From JAWKTV01 sp041398905 (GTDB lineage Bacteria > Planctomycetota > Planctomycetia > Planctomycetales > Planctomycetaceae), in contig JAWKTV010000012.1 of NCBI GenBank assembly GCA_041398905.1, positions 124,001 through 188,000 on the forward strand: a stretch of 64,000 nucleotides of DNA, written 5' to 3'. The position numbers were made by a program, and so were the translations under genes. Within the stretch, counting starts at the first letter, position 1, and each line of letters opens with the position of its first letter. The notes beneath the pieces were generated by a model. That model did not search any database, was not told the origin of the DNA, and saw only the letters and a program-made list of their open reading frames with translations. Below, in pieces: positions 18,911-28,924 of this stretch.

Positions 18911-19924
18911 CTAACCGGATGAATGATCGAGCAAAACTGTCAGATGTGCCGCGACCGACTCCGCGAGCTTCTCCACGTTGTAACCACCTTCCAGCAGGCT
19001 GACGAGCCTGCCCCCGCAATGCAGGGCCGCCACGTCGCAAACGATGCGAGTCATGTCGGCGAAGTCCTCGCTTTCCAGGCCGAGCGAACCGATCGGATCG
19101 GCGGCATGTGCGTCGAACCCGGCGCTCAACAGGATCAGCTCAGGCCGACACCGCGCGGCGATCTTTTCGAGGGCGTTGGCGAAGCCCTGCCGGTAGTCTT
19201 GCCGCGAGACGCCGAACTTCAGTGGGAGGTTGAGGGTCGCACCGAGTCCGTTGCCGGTGCCCGTCTCGTCGGCCGCGCCAGTGCCGGGGTAAAACGGCCA
19301 GCGATGCAGCGAGAGGAAGTGAACCTGCCCGTCATCATAGAACATGTCCTGGGTGCCGTTCCCGTGATGTACGTCCCAGTCGACGATCAGCACGCGGTCG
19401 AGGTCGTGCGCCGCCCGTACATGCGCGGCGGCAACGGCGATGTTGCCGAACAGGCAGAAGCCCATCGCTTTGTGTGGCAGGGCGTGATGGCCGGGTGGGC
19501 GAACGAGGCAGAGCGCACGATTGGCCTCGCCGGCGATTACGCGATCAACAGCATCAACGGCCGTGCCCGCCGCGAGGCGGGCGACGTTGTACGACTCTTT
19601 CGAGGCGATGGTGTCGGGATCGAGGTTCCCGCCTCCCGACGCGGCGAAGATCCGCACGTTCTCGATGTGGTCTTTCGAATGGACGAGTTCGAGGTCCGAG
19701 TCCTCGGCGGGCCGCGTCGCAACGCGGGTGCAGCGGTCCAGGAGTCCATCGGCGGACAGGCGTCGACGAATCGCGACGAGCCGTTGCGGGCATTCCGGAT
19801 GCGACCGGGTCTCATGCTGCTCGAAGACCGGGTCGTCATACAGGAGGACCGGTTTTGCCGGCGACGGAGGGGGCGTCGGCGGGCTGGTGGGAGGTTCCGG
19901 GGAATTCGGTGGCGTCGGTGACAT
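18911..19924 (-). CDS. histone-deacetylase-family hydrolase
   Basis: The 337-residue product carries the full class II-like HDAC signature: the charge-relay His pair in RPPGHHALPHKAMGFC, zinc ligands in VDWDVHHGNGTQD and LSAGFDAHADP, and the active-site Tyr in LLEGGYN. In bacteria these enzymes deacetylate acetylated amines (polyamines, acetoin-related substrates or lysines); the substrate is not predictable here. The first 25 residues are a Pro/Thr/Ser-rich tail. The start overlaps the end of the DUF2784 gene by 89 bases in another frame; the ATG at 19924 is the only reasonable start that includes the first conserved strand VLLYDDPVF. Cytosolic, no signal peptide. Confidence 0.9.
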   Translation of the reverse strand: MSPTPPNSPEPPTSPPTPPPSPAKPVLLYDDPVFEQHETRSHPECPQRLVAIRRRLSADGLLDRCTRVATRPAEDSDLELVHSKDHIENVRIFAASGGGNLDPDTIASKESYNVARLAAGTAVDAVDRVIAGEANRALCLVRPPGHHALPHKAMGFCLFGNIAVAAAHVRAAHDLDRVLIVDWDVHHGNGTQDMFYDDGQVHFLSLHRWPFYPGTGAADETGTGNGLGATLNLPLKFGVSRQDYRQGFANALEKIAARCRPELILLSAGFDAHAADPIGSLGLESEDFADMTRIVCDVAALHCGGRLVSLLEGGYNVEKLAESVAAHLTVLLDHSSG

Positions 19925-20324
19925 CCGTCGGTCTCCAGCGAAGCGGGGCCACCCAGAGTGTACCGGCAACCAGTGCGCCGAACAGTGAGTAGATCAGCGT
20001 AAAGACCCACGGCGGGGCGGTGAAGAACAGGGCGTCATGCACCCAGTTGGCGATGAAGTCGCCCTGGTAGCTTTCCTGCCCGGCGGCGTCTCGCAGCCAC
20101 TTCTCCCAAGTCGTCAGAGGGCAGGTGATACCGGCCCAGGCTTCCAGCACAACGACCAGAATGGCCGCGAGGTGCAAGAGGCGAAACCTCGGACTCCGCA
20201 CCCACGCCCACCCCCGCCCTGCTCCGACAAGAACTGCCACCTGCCCCAGCAGCACGAACAGCACGAATGCCGCGTGGACAACCACGACCAGATCGGCGAG
20301 CAGGCGATAAACGATGGGAGGCAT
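19836..20324 (-). CDS. DUF2784 integral membrane protein
   Basis: The 162-residue protein has about four TM segments: LLADLVVVVHAAFVLFVLLG, a short one near VAVLVGA, LLHLAAILVVVLEAWAGI followed by the conserved CPLTTWEKWLR, and FTLIYSLFGALVAGTLWV. The block YRLLADLVVVVHAAF plus GITCPLTTWE is the hallmark of DUF2784. The His, Cys and Trp residues at membrane edges are typical of the family, whose function is unknown. Its last 89 bases overlap the HDAC-like gene, and the final 25 residues of this protein (Pro/Thr/Gly-rich) are probably unstructured. The upstream 198 bases separate it from the divergent GlsB gene. Confidence 0.85.
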   Translation of the reverse strand: MPPIVYRLLADLVVVVHAAFVLFVLLGQVAVLVGAGRGWAWVRSPRFRLLHLAAILVVVLEAWAGITCPLTTWEKWLRDAAGQESYQGDFIANWVHDALFFTAPPWVFTLIYSLFGALVAGTLWVAPLRWRPTDVTDATEFPGTSHQPADAPSVAGKTGPPV

Positions 20325-20522
20325 GCGGACGGGAGTCCCATTGACGCCTGTTTATTCCCGCCACTCTTTCCCGCAAGTTACGTGGAATCCTCTGGCGGCA
20401 ATTGACGACGCTGTGGCGAAGGAGAATGTGAACCTGCTATCTTGGAGACGCACCTTGACCGCGTCACGTTGTCGCACCCGCGGCACTTTCGTCCCGGTCC
20501 AAGCCGCCAAACTTGTCCCGTC

Positions 20523-20768
20523 ATGAACATCCTGTATTACGTCATCGTTGGTATCGTGGCCGGTTTCCTCGCCGGTAAGCTCACCAAGGGGAGCGGGTTC
20601 GGGCTGCTGGGTAACCTGGTCGTCGGCATCCTGGGAGCCATTGTCGGCGGGTTCGCGTTCGGGCTGTTGGGGGTGCAGGCGAACGGCACGATCGGGGAGA
20701 TTGTCACCGCGACCGTGGGCGCGATTCTGCTGTTGTTCCTCGTCACGATGGTCGCCGGGAAGAAGTAG
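20523..20768 (+). CDS. GlsB/YeaQ/YmgE-family stress-response membrane protein
   Basis: The 81-residue protein consists of three TM helices with Gly zippers: MNILYYVIVGIVAGFLAGKL, LGNLVVGILGAIVGGFAFGLLG and VTATVGAILLLFLVTMV, ending in GKK. This is the transglycosylase-associated (YeaQ/YmgE/GlsB) family, small inner-membrane proteins often induced by stress; the molecular activity is not established. The ATG at 20523 gives the normal family length. It is monocistronic and divergent from the DUF2784 gene. Confidence 0.88.
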   Translation: MNILYYVIVGIVAGFLAGKLTKGSGFGLLGNLVVGILGAIVGGFAFGLLGVQANGTIGEIVTATVGAILLLFLVTMVAGKK

Positions 20769-20876
20769 TCCGTTCCACTCGCCCGCAACGCGCCATAGGA
20801 TGGCGGATTCGCAATCGATCCGAGCGTTGGATCGATTGACGCATCAGCGACTGCCTTACTGAGTACATGGCTAACG

Positions 20877-22335
20877 ATGGACCTCCCGATCCTCTCCGAC
20901 ATCCCGCAGTTGCCGCAGGCTCCCTCAACGGGTGGTGATTCGCGGGGCACCTACGCCTTCGTCTCGCTCGGCTGCCCGAAGAATCTCGTTGACAGCGAGA
21001 AGATGCTCGGCTCGCTCGCGGTCGATGGTTACACCCTTGTCTCCGATCCCGCCGCCGCGGACTTCGTAATCGTCAATACCTGCGGCTTCATCGATGAGTC
21101 ACGGGCCGAGTCCAAGGCGGTCATTCAGGAGATGATCGACCTGAAGCAGGCCGGCAAGACGAAAGGGGTCATCGTCGCCGGCTGCCTGCCCGAACGAGTC
21201 GGCAGGGGTTCGCCGCGCGAGGAACTGCCGGGCATCGACCATATCGTCGGCGTCTGGGGACGCGACGAAATCGCACAGGTCGCCGACCGTTTGGTCGGTG
21301 AAGAATATGAACGCTGCAGCCGGCCGGGATGACCGGCGAGGGTGGCCGGCTCACCGTCGGCGACACCCACGAACTGTCATCCGCCCCGCGCTTCATCCGG
21401 GCAAGCTCGACGACCGCGCGCGACTTCGGATCACTCCCCGGCACTTCGCCTATCTCAAGATCCTCCGAAGGCTGCGACCGCACCTGCACCTTCTGCTCGA
21501 TCCCCAAGATGCGGGGGAAGCACATCACCAAGCCGATCGAACAGATCATCGAAGAGGCTCGCGAACTGGTGGCCGACGGCGTGCAGGAGCTGATTCTCGT
21601 CGCCCAAGACACCACGTACTACGGCATGGACCTCTACGGTGAAGTCCGGCTCGTACAACTGCTGAAGGAGCTGGAACAGGTCGATGGCCTGAAGTGGCTG
21701 CGGCTGATGTACCTCTACCCGGTCAACTTCACCGACCAGCTCATCGCCACCATTGCCGAGTCGGAACGGGTCATCCCATACCTCGACATGCCGCTTCAGC
21801 ACATCTCCACGCCGGTGCTCCGCCGCATGCAGCCGCGTCAACCGCGAGCAGACGGAGACGCTCGTCTCCAAGCTGCGGCAGAACATCCCGAATCTGGTGC
21901 TCCGAACGACCTTCATCACCGGGTTTCCCGGCGAGACAGTCGAGCAGTTTGAGGAGTTGCGGGAGTTCGTCGAAGTGACCCGTTTCGAGCGGATGGGGTA
22001 TTTACCTTCTCGCCTGAGCCGGGCACCCCGGCAATGAAGCTCGACGGCCATCTGCCGAAGGAAGTGGCGGAGGAACGCCGCGACAGTCTGATGGCGTTGC
22101 AGCAGGAATGCGCGTTCGACTTCGCCGATTCGCTCGTCGGCTACGAACTCGACTGCCTGATCGACGACCAGATTGACGACCATACCTGGGTCGGCCGATT
22201 GTACGCCGATGCCCCGGAGATCGACTCGCAGGTGGTGGTCCGCGGTGAGGAGTCGAAGTCGGCAGTTTCCAGTCGGTCGAGATCATCGGCCGCGACGACT
22301 ACGACCTTGTGGCGGAAGTCGCGGAAGCGGAGTGA
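20877..22335 (+). CDS. rimO: ribosomal protein S12 methylthiotransferase RimO (several frameshifts)
   Basis: The N-terminal UPF0004 domain is intact (VSLGCPKNLVDSEKMLG, VIVNTCGFIDESRAESK, IVAGCLPER). The radical-SAM motif EGCDRTCTFCSIPKMRGKH, the segment ILVAQDTTYYGMDLYG, the VLRTTFITGFPGE block and the TRAM region (LDGHLPKEVAEERR, VGRLYADAPEID) all occur in the right order but in different frames. The frame changes near 21320-21400, 21465, 21835, 22008 and 22258, and the gene ends at 22335 after IIGRDDYDLVAEV. RimO methylthiolates the conserved Asp of ribosomal protein S12 using two 4Fe-4S clusters. The order and completeness of domains argue for sequence errors and not decay. Convergent with the S24 repressor gene, 26 bases apart. 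Confidence 0.85.
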
Positions 22336-22361
22336 CCCTCCGGTCGGCTCGGACTGCTTTG

Positions 22362-23321
22362 CTACCGTTCACTCCCGCCCTTCAACCTCACCGACGCCAC
22401 CACTCGCCACGCCCACTCGACTTCTCTGGTGGGGATGCGCTGCACCGGGTACTGCTCGTTCACCGGAATCAGCACGTAGTCGTCCCCTTCCCGTCGCAGC
22501 AGCTTGCAGGAGACGCCAAGCTGTCCTCGCTGGCGGATCACACACGGGTGGCCATCGTCGGCTGGGCGCATCGGGTGATGTGATGACCAGGTCCCCGTCG
22601 GCATAACGGGGAACATGCTTTGGCCGTCGATCCGCCACGCGACGCAGCGGGGGTACCTTTCCCGGATCGCCCCGGCTGCAAGAAACTCCAGGATGCCATT
22701 GTCGTCCGGTCGCGACCACTGCACGAGCGACACCTGACTCCCGTCGCTCGACGTCACCTGCGACGCCGCTTCCGCCGGCCGATCGAGACAACGCTGCAGC
22801 ATCGGCTCGAGTCGGGCGTCGGCGAGCAGGCCATCACCCGCTTCGTCCAGCTCGCTCCAGAAGTGCGCCCGTCCTGCGGACGTGCTGCCAACGAGCGGAA
22901 TCAATTCCGATCGCCGCTGATGCGCCAGCACCGGGGAGTCAGGCAGCCTGCCCCCTCCGTCACGTTCGGCCTGACGCAGTTGTTCGAGCATCCGTTCCGC
23001 GAGCGGCCACAAGTCTGGACGCCGCGTCAGCAGATCGTGAAGCTGCTCAGCGAGGTCGGTTGCGAGCGGCTCGGTCTTGCTTGCGATCGTGGCTTCCCGC
23101 GGACCGATACCCGCGACGAGCCATTCCAGGCGAGTCCCGGTCAGCTCGGCTGCCCGCCACAGCAGTTCCGCGGGCGGTACGCGATCCTGCTCATAGAGGG
23201 CATAGGTTGTCGGGCTAATACCCAGTTCCCGGGCGAACCGCGCTCGGCCACGATGCCCGAAGTGCAACTCGCGTAGCTCCGCCAACCTGTCGCAGATCGC
23301 CTGTCGCGGGTTGCTCGTCAT
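22362..23321 (-). CDS. XRE/LexA-like transcriptional repressor with S24 peptidase domain
   Basis: About 319 residues. Residues 5-60 form a lambda-repressor-like helix-turn-helix (RARFARELGISPTTYALYEQ), a helical middle follows, and the C-terminal 110 residues are an S24/LexA fold with the nucleophile Ser in WRIDGQSMFPVM and the Lys in GVSCKLLRREGD about 40 residues later. Proteins of this build repress genes and can self-cleave in response to stress signals. Between 22578 and 22605 the frame reads GTWSSHHP, while the neighbouring frame gives the better conserved DGDLVITSP, so two compensating indels are likely. The start is MTSNPRQAICDRL. A promoter-like sequence with a palindrome lies just upstream and may be its operator. 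Confidence 0.8.
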   Translation of the reverse strand: MTSNPRQAICDRLAELRELHFGHRGRARFARELGISPTTYALYEQDRVPPAELLWRAAELTGTRLEWLVAGIGPREATIASKTEPLATDLAEQLHDLLTRRPDLWPLAERMLEQLRQAERDGGGRLPDSPVLAHQRRSELIPLVGSTSAGRAHFWSELDEAGDGLLADARLEPMLQRCLDRPAEAASQVTSSDGSQVSLVQWSRPDDNGILEFLAAGAIRERYPRCVAWRIDGQSMFPVMPTGTWSSHHPMRPADDGHPCVIRQRGQLGVSCKLLRREGDDYVLIPVNEQYPVQRIPTREVEWAWRVVASVRLKGGSER

Positions 23322-23335
23322 CAGTGAAGGAAACC

Positions 23336-23364
23336 TTGCGGTCTTGAACGCGATCGCGTACAAT
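23336..23364 (+). promoter_or_regulatory. candidate promoter with embedded palindromic operator
   Basis: TTGCGG (23336-23341) and TACAAT (23359-23364) are spaced by 17 bases and would direct rightward transcription, away from the S24 repressor gene whose start is at 23321. The spacer contains the perfect 10-base palindrome CGCGATCGCG at 23349-23358. A repressor bound there would block this promoter and could also regulate its own gene. The palindrome alone is not rare in GC-rich DNA, so this is a hypothesis. Confidence 0.4.
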
Positions 23365-23525
23365 CGGAGCGTCAGACGATCTCGGCTTTGCGGGCACCGA
23401 TTCTGGTCAGAACACGACCCGAGTCACATGCCGCAAGACGCTCAGTGACGACCGCGCGACTTGGTGGTGGAGTCGGCCAAGTGCGGAATCGTCATCAAAG
23501 GTGCAGCTTCAATTGGATTGAATGG

Positions 23526-23708
23526 ATGCCCAAGAGAACCCGTACAATCGCGCCATCTGCGGGCAGTACGCCCGCCATCGAGCAACTGCGTCGCCAACTT
23601 TGCAGCCTCGAACAACTCCAGCTCTTGCAATTGCGACTGATTCGGCATGCCAGTGCTCAAGTCGCCGCTGAGCAGCCCGTGAAGGCCGCTCGCAATCGCG
23701 CAAGATAG
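23526..23708 (+). CDS. small hypothetical protein, 60 aa, basic and leucine-rich
   Basis: An ORF of 60 residues (start MPKRTRTIAPSAGS, then helical IEQLRRQLCSLEQLQLLQLR) lies divergent from the repressor gene and downstream of the candidate promoter at 23336. It is strongly basic with a helical leucine-rich middle, as in small DNA- or protein-binding factors, but I recognise no family and see no clear ribosome-binding site. The overlapping minus-strand ORFs look less protein-like. The remaining bases of this 442-base interval hold no other feature. Confidence 0.3.
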   Translation: MPKRTRTIAPSAGSTPAIEQLRRQLCSLEQLQLLQLRLIRHASAQVAAEQPVKAARNRAR

Positions 23709-23763
23709 CTCCCGGCTTGATCGATCAGGTGTGTCGAGTCCTGTCGATGATACACTCGGTCAG

Positions 23764-24248
23764 CTAATCGAGTTCGGCCACCGCCGCTCGCACCGCGGCG
23801 GCGTGACCCTCGACCTTTACCTTCGGCCAGGCCGCGGCGATCTTCCCCGCCTTGTCGATCAAGAACGTCGACCGCTGCAGACCCATCGACTTCTTGCCGT
23901 ACATGTTCTTCTCGACCCACACGCCGTACTTCTCAGCCACGGCGTGGTCTTCGTCGGAGAGCAGCACGAACGGCAGCTCGAATTTGCGGATGAACTTCTC
24001 ATGCGAGTCGAGTCCGTCCGTACTCACGCCCAGAATCACCGTGTCACTCTTCGCGAAGTCCTGGTGAGCGTCCCGAAATTCGCAGGCTTCCTTCGTACAC
24101 CCCGGGTGTTGTCACGCGGGTAGAAGTACAGCACGACATTCCGTTCGCCCTTGAAGTCGCTCAGGCGAACCTTGCCGCCAGAGGAGGCGGGCAGGATAAA
24201 GGCGGGCGCGCGGGCACCAACCTGGGGCTGGGAAATGCTGTCGGACAT
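23764..24248 (-). CDS. bcp: thioredoxin-dependent peroxiredoxin Bcp/PrxQ (frameshifted)
   Basis: The start MSDSISQPQVGARAPAF leads to LSDFKGERNVVLYFYPRDNT, after which one base is missing near 24105 in a CCC/GGG run; restoring it gives the peroxidatic PGCTKEACEF motif with the C-x4-C pair of atypical two-Cys PrxQ. The downstream frame continues with VILGVSTDGLDSHEKF, the conserved LLSDEDHAVAEKYGVW and FLIDKAGKIAAAW. The full product is about 160 residues, normal for Bcp. It reduces hydroperoxides in the cytosol with thioredoxin as donor. It is a single gene, divergent from ahcY. Confidence 0.88.
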
Positions 24249-24455
24249 GATGGATTCTCGGGAGGAACTGAGGCGCAGCCACATTGAAGAACGCGGTTGT
24301 CGTTTCCTGCCCTCCGATCTTAGTCCGCTCGGACAGTGCTTCAAGCAGCCCCCCACAGTGCTTCAAGAAGCCCCCCAACGATGACGACAGTCGCGGCGGT
24401 GACCGGTTCGTCAAACCCATCTCCCGTAAACTCCCGTCCCCGCCTTGATCCCCTC

Positions 24456-24484
24456 TTGTCGCTCCGGGGGGATTCGCCTATGGT
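24456..24484 (+). promoter_or_regulatory. candidate sigma-70-type promoter for ahcY
   Basis: TTGTCG (24456-24461) and TATGGT (24479-24484) are 17 bases apart and about 110 bases upstream of the ahcY start. Both hexamers match the consensus only partly. No SAH riboswitch was recognised in the 347-base interval between bcp and ahcY. Confidence 0.25.
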
Positions 24485-24595
24485 CTCGTCAATTCAACAC
24501 ATCCCTCGCTCATAGCCCCGTCATCAAGGCTGATGGTGGCGGCGGGATTGGTCGCTTCGCTCTTCCCATACGGGATGCAATTGCAAGGAACTGAT

Positions 24596-25930
<1,335 letters not shown>

Positions 25931-26008
25931 GGCCAACCCGGCGGCCCCGCCGCCGAGTTGCGTGACCCAGCGAGCGCAACAACAACGCGCGCCTCAGATC
26001 CGTCAAAG

Positions 26009-26055
26009 ATAAACCGGGTAGCCGATCCCCAGATCAGCTGCCCGGTTTATTGTTG
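26009..26055 (+). terminator. intrinsic terminator of ahcY
   Basis: ATAAACCGGGTAGC (26009-26022) pairs with GCTGCCCGGTTTAT (26037-26050) with one G-T pair and a 14-base loop, followed by TGTTG. The flanking A and T runs make it work as a terminator in both directions. It lies about 80 bases after the ahcY stop. Confidence 0.75.
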
Positions 26056-26392
26056 CGCTGACGGCAAAGAGGGGCACGATCTCCAGGGAAACCGACTCGG
26101 TGAGACCCGGTCAATCAAGATCGGCCGAGTCACGGGTGCGCTAGATTGGCTGCATCCTGCGGAAACGAATGCGAATCCAAGGGTTCCCGCCGTCGCGAGC
26201 CACCCTTGGCCCCAACTGACCTCGACGCCACATTATTCGAGCATCGCGAACCGACCGTCAGGACTTCTGACTTGCATGACCGACTGGTCCAGCGTCCCAG
26301 CCAGCCCTGTCCCGACAGTCGGCCGCTCCATTTGCCAACGAACTCACTGCAGGGATTGGGTGAACCCCGTTGTTGAGACTGTGCGGCGTTCG
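26056..26392. other. intergenic stretch without recognised gene
   Basis: Nothing coding is supported here. The only structure is an 8-bp inverted repeat, CCAAGGGT at 26177-26184 and ACCCTTGG at 26202-26209. Open frames on both strands are low-quality and do not resemble proteins. Confidence 0.5.
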
Positions 26393-27082
26393 TTACGCGG
26401 AGAGGGCCAGGAGGCCGGCGGTGGTGAGTTCGCGGAGTGACGCCAGGAGTTCGTCCAGAGGGGCGGACGGTTGCCGCAGCAGCAGTTGGTCGAGGGTCAG
26501 GCTTCCCGCCTGCTGAATGTGTGACAGCAGGGCCGCCAGGCTGGTCGACAATCGCGCAAGGCAGGTCGTGTTGCCAACCGGGAAGCAGACGATCAGATCG
26601 GGTTCGTCGTTGGCGTGCTCGTCGACGATCCGCGTGAGTGAACAGATGGTGATCGGATTCGAGAACAGAGTGAGCGAACAGCCGAGATCGAGTTGCCCGA
26701 GCAGTGTGGCGTTGCCGGCGGCGAGATGCTGGAAGTGGAGATGCCGCAGTCGCTGATCGAGAGCCGCGCACGCAATGGGCGACCCTTCGAGAATGTCGGC
26801 GAGCAGGGCCGCGCGCGAGTCGGCCCGCTCGATCAGCCAGTCGAGCAAGTGATCGAGGCCGACCATTCGGGCGTGCTGGCGCGGCGTCAGCGAGGCGAGG
26901 TAGTCGTTCAACAGGGCCTCGAACGACTCGAAGCCGTCTGCCAGCAAGGGGCAGTCCGACGAGTCGGCTACCTCTTTCAACTGGATTCGTGGCGGTGCGA
27001 CGGGGTTGGAAAGTGGAGACTCGTTTGAATCGACCGTTGCGGCATGGTGGGGAGCTGGGGAGAGCAGTTTGGCTGCAGGCAT
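26393..27082 (-). CDS. hypothetical cytosolic protein, 229 aa
   Basis: I do not recognise this protein. From MPAAKLLSPAPHHAATV it has a low-complexity N-terminus of about 40 residues, then a Leu-rich, mostly helical region (FESFEALLNDYLASLTPRQH, LLDWLIERADSRAALLADIL). A more beta-like centre follows with LIVCFPVGNTTCLARL. The last 40 residues (LTLDQLLLRQPSAPLDELLA) look like a small winged-helix or helical end. There is no signal peptide or TM segment. The start at 27082 was chosen because upstream codons cross an intrinsic terminator on the same strand. The gene appears monocistronic. Confidence 0.6.
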   Translation of the reverse strand: MPAAKLLSPAPHHAATVDSNESPLSNPVAPPRIQLKEVADSSDCPLLADGFESFEALLNDYLASLTPRQHARMVGLDHLLDWLIERADSRAALLADILEGSPIACAALDQRLRHLHFQHLAAGNATLLGQLDLGCSLTLFSNPITICSLTRIVDEHANDEPDLIVCFPVGNTTCLARLSTSLAALLSHIQQAGSLTLDQLLLRQPSAPLDELLASLRELTTAGLLALSA

Positions 27083-27211
27083 GGGGGCGGACTCCGGTTC
27101 CTTGGGGGTGACGTGGAGTCGTCCTGATCGGTGCCGAGATGTCGGCCAGCGTCCGGCGTCAGATGCCGTCCGTAACTTCCTTGATTTTGCCCGGCAGAAA
27201 GTGTGCGGAAT

Positions 27212-27259
27212 CGAGAGAAAAAATGAGGCTCCTCGCTCCCCCCGAAGACGAGGAGCCTC
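27212..27259 (-). terminator. intrinsic terminator on the minus strand without an assigned gene
   Basis: An 11-bp perfect stem (27249-27259 with 27225-27235 read on the minus strand, GAGGCTCCTCG type) with a 13-base loop is followed on the minus strand by ATTTTTTCTCT. This is the best T-tract terminator in the window. It lies 130 bases upstream of the hypothetical gene ending at 26393 and stops transcripts coming from between about 27260 and 27630, where no minus-strand gene is recognised. Confidence 0.7.
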
Positions 27260-27635
27260 GACATCCGACGCCGACCACCGACATCGGCTGCTTACGTTCG
27301 ACACGAATGCAAAGGGTGGGCCATTCGTCCGCACCAGCACCAAAAACGATTCAACCCGCTTCAAGGAAATACGTTACAGCACCGCACGCCCATCTACCGA
27401 CCTTGCTGGGTTTGTCATCAATTCCGATTCTCCTGTCCTCAGAGCGACGACATTACAACGCCTGAATGTCAGTTTGGGCGGTATACAAGGGGCCTGACGG
27501 TTTAGCCTGTTGTGACGATCTGCCCGCTCCCGGTCATCCAGCCGCTACGACCACCCGATACAGAACAACGGGTATGTCCGTCAGCGCATTCACTGATGCG
27601 TCGAGACGGCTGGAATATGTTCAGGAGAGTCGAAA
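27260..27635. other. non-coding interval that may encode a minus-strand small RNA
   Basis: About 375 bases lie between the minus-strand terminator and the next gene on the plus strand. I see no credible ORF. Since a good terminator faces leftward with nothing known to terminate, a small RNA or a leader transcript from this interval is inferred. No promoter could be fixed with confidence. Confidence 0.35.
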
Positions 27636-28844
27636 ATGTCTGGCGAGCCAATTCCTCCGCGCGGGCCGCAGTCCAGCCAAGCAGTCAGCGACGCTGTAGG
27701 CCGACAACTGGTGCGAGTCTGCATCATGTGCGCCGTCGCGATGGGCATCGGGTTCTGGCTCGGCCAGCGCATGGTGCGGAATCAGTTGCAGTCGCAGGAC
27801 GTTGTCGTCTCGCAGCTTCAGCAGGAGATTCGGGCACTGACGGGCGACGTCCAGCGGCTCGAGTCGGCCGCTCGGCAGACGAACGGACAGTTCGGGAACG
27901 CGCTGGCCGAGGTCAAGTCGTTACAGAACGTCGAGCTGAAGACTGAGGTCCGCGAAGCCGCCCGGGACCATGTAGAACTGGAACAACTCCTGCGTCAGCA
28001 CATGTCGTTCACGCGGTTGCTGCACTCCGCGAGTCTGGCGGAATTCGAACCGTATCGCCGCAAGCAACTGGCGGTCCCTCCCGAATTGATTGATGAATCG
28101 CTGCGACGGCTCGAGTCCACGCAGGCTGAGCAGCAGTCGTTCTTGCTGGAACTGGTCCGCGACATGGCCGCCGGGGCGGCGCAGCGAATCGCGGAGATCG
28201 ACAGCCGCGGGCTGCAGGCGAACAACCGCACGGCCGCTCCGACGGGGACCGAGACTCGGCCCAGCCTGACGGCCGCGGTGAACCACTTTATCCAGCGTGC
28301 GGTACCGGACCCGGTGTTGCTTGATCCACGCTCGGCAAGTCCCGTCAGCTCCGTGTCGCCGCAGCTCGACACACTCGCCCCGGCGGCTTTTCCGGTGGGT
28401 GACGAGGCGCTGTCACTGGCGGATAGTGAGGTCGTCGTCATTCGGCAGACGCCGGAGTCTGAAGCCGTGACTTACGAGGGGAACACGGGGAGTGCGTCGA
28501 CGCCGCCCGTGGTCCTCGATGCCGACCTGGTTTCGCGGTCGATCGACCTCCCTGCCGGTAACGAACCGCCTGGCGGGCTGTCTGGAGAAGCGGCGATCAT
28601 CGCCACGGCGGCCTGCGAGCCAACCCCTGGAGCGAGCAATCTGGAGCCAACGGCGGACTTCACTGTCCCCGCACTGAGGCGAGTCGAGCAACCGCCGACA
28701 CAGCAGCCGGTCCGGCGTCCTGGAATTCTGAGCTTCGCGTCCGGTCGCAGGGTTGTCGAGAAGCCGCCGGCCGAGGCGGCCTTACCGCACGACGACACCG
28801 CGAGCCGAGTGACGCAAGACGAACAGGACACGCTCGTCGAGTAG
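27636..28844 (+). CDS. single-pass membrane protein with coiled coil, hypothetical
   Basis: The ATG has AGGAG about 10 bases upstream. The 402-residue protein has a short cytosolic N-terminus, one TM segment (about residues 26-45, VRVCIMCAVAMGIGFWLG), then a coiled coil of about 60 residues (SQLQQEIRALTGDVQRLE). A second helical part runs near residues 110-190. The last 200 residues are Pro/Ser/Ala-rich and disordered, with the motif RRPGILSFASGRRVVEKPP near the end. No family is recognised. Such type II membrane proteins often bridge the envelope. The gene is convergent with the TolC-type gene and appears alone. Confidence 0.6.
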   Translation: MSGEPIPPRGPQSSQAVSDAVGRQLVRVCIMCAVAMGIGFWLGQRMVRNQLQSQDVVVSQLQQEIRALTGDVQRLESAARQTNGQFGNALAEVKSLQNVELKTEVREAARDHVELEQLLRQHMSFTRLLHSASLAEFEPYRRKQLAVPPELIDESLRRLESTQAEQQSFLLELVRDMAAGAAQRIAEIDSRGLQANNRTAAPTGTETRPSLTAAVNHFIQRAVPDPVLLDPRSASPVSSVSPQLDTLAPAAFPVGDEALSLADSEVVVIRQTPESEAVTYEGNTGSASTPPVVLDADLVSRSIDLPAGNEPPGGLSGEAAIIATAACEPTPGASNLEPTADFTVPALRRVEQPPTQQPVRRPGILSFASGRRVVEKPPAEAALPHDDTASRVTQDEQDTLVE

Positions 28845-28924
28845 TCGTCTCCCCGGCGATGGTACGCAGGGGCCGCGCGCTGGCGGTCCGCAGCTTCCCA
28901 CCGGTCAGCGACGAATGATCCGGC

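Noticed and set aside
24249..24595. SAH riboswitch upstream of ahcY
   Set aside because: The conserved core of the known SAH riboswitch was looked for and not found in this interval; only a weak promoter-like pair was seen.
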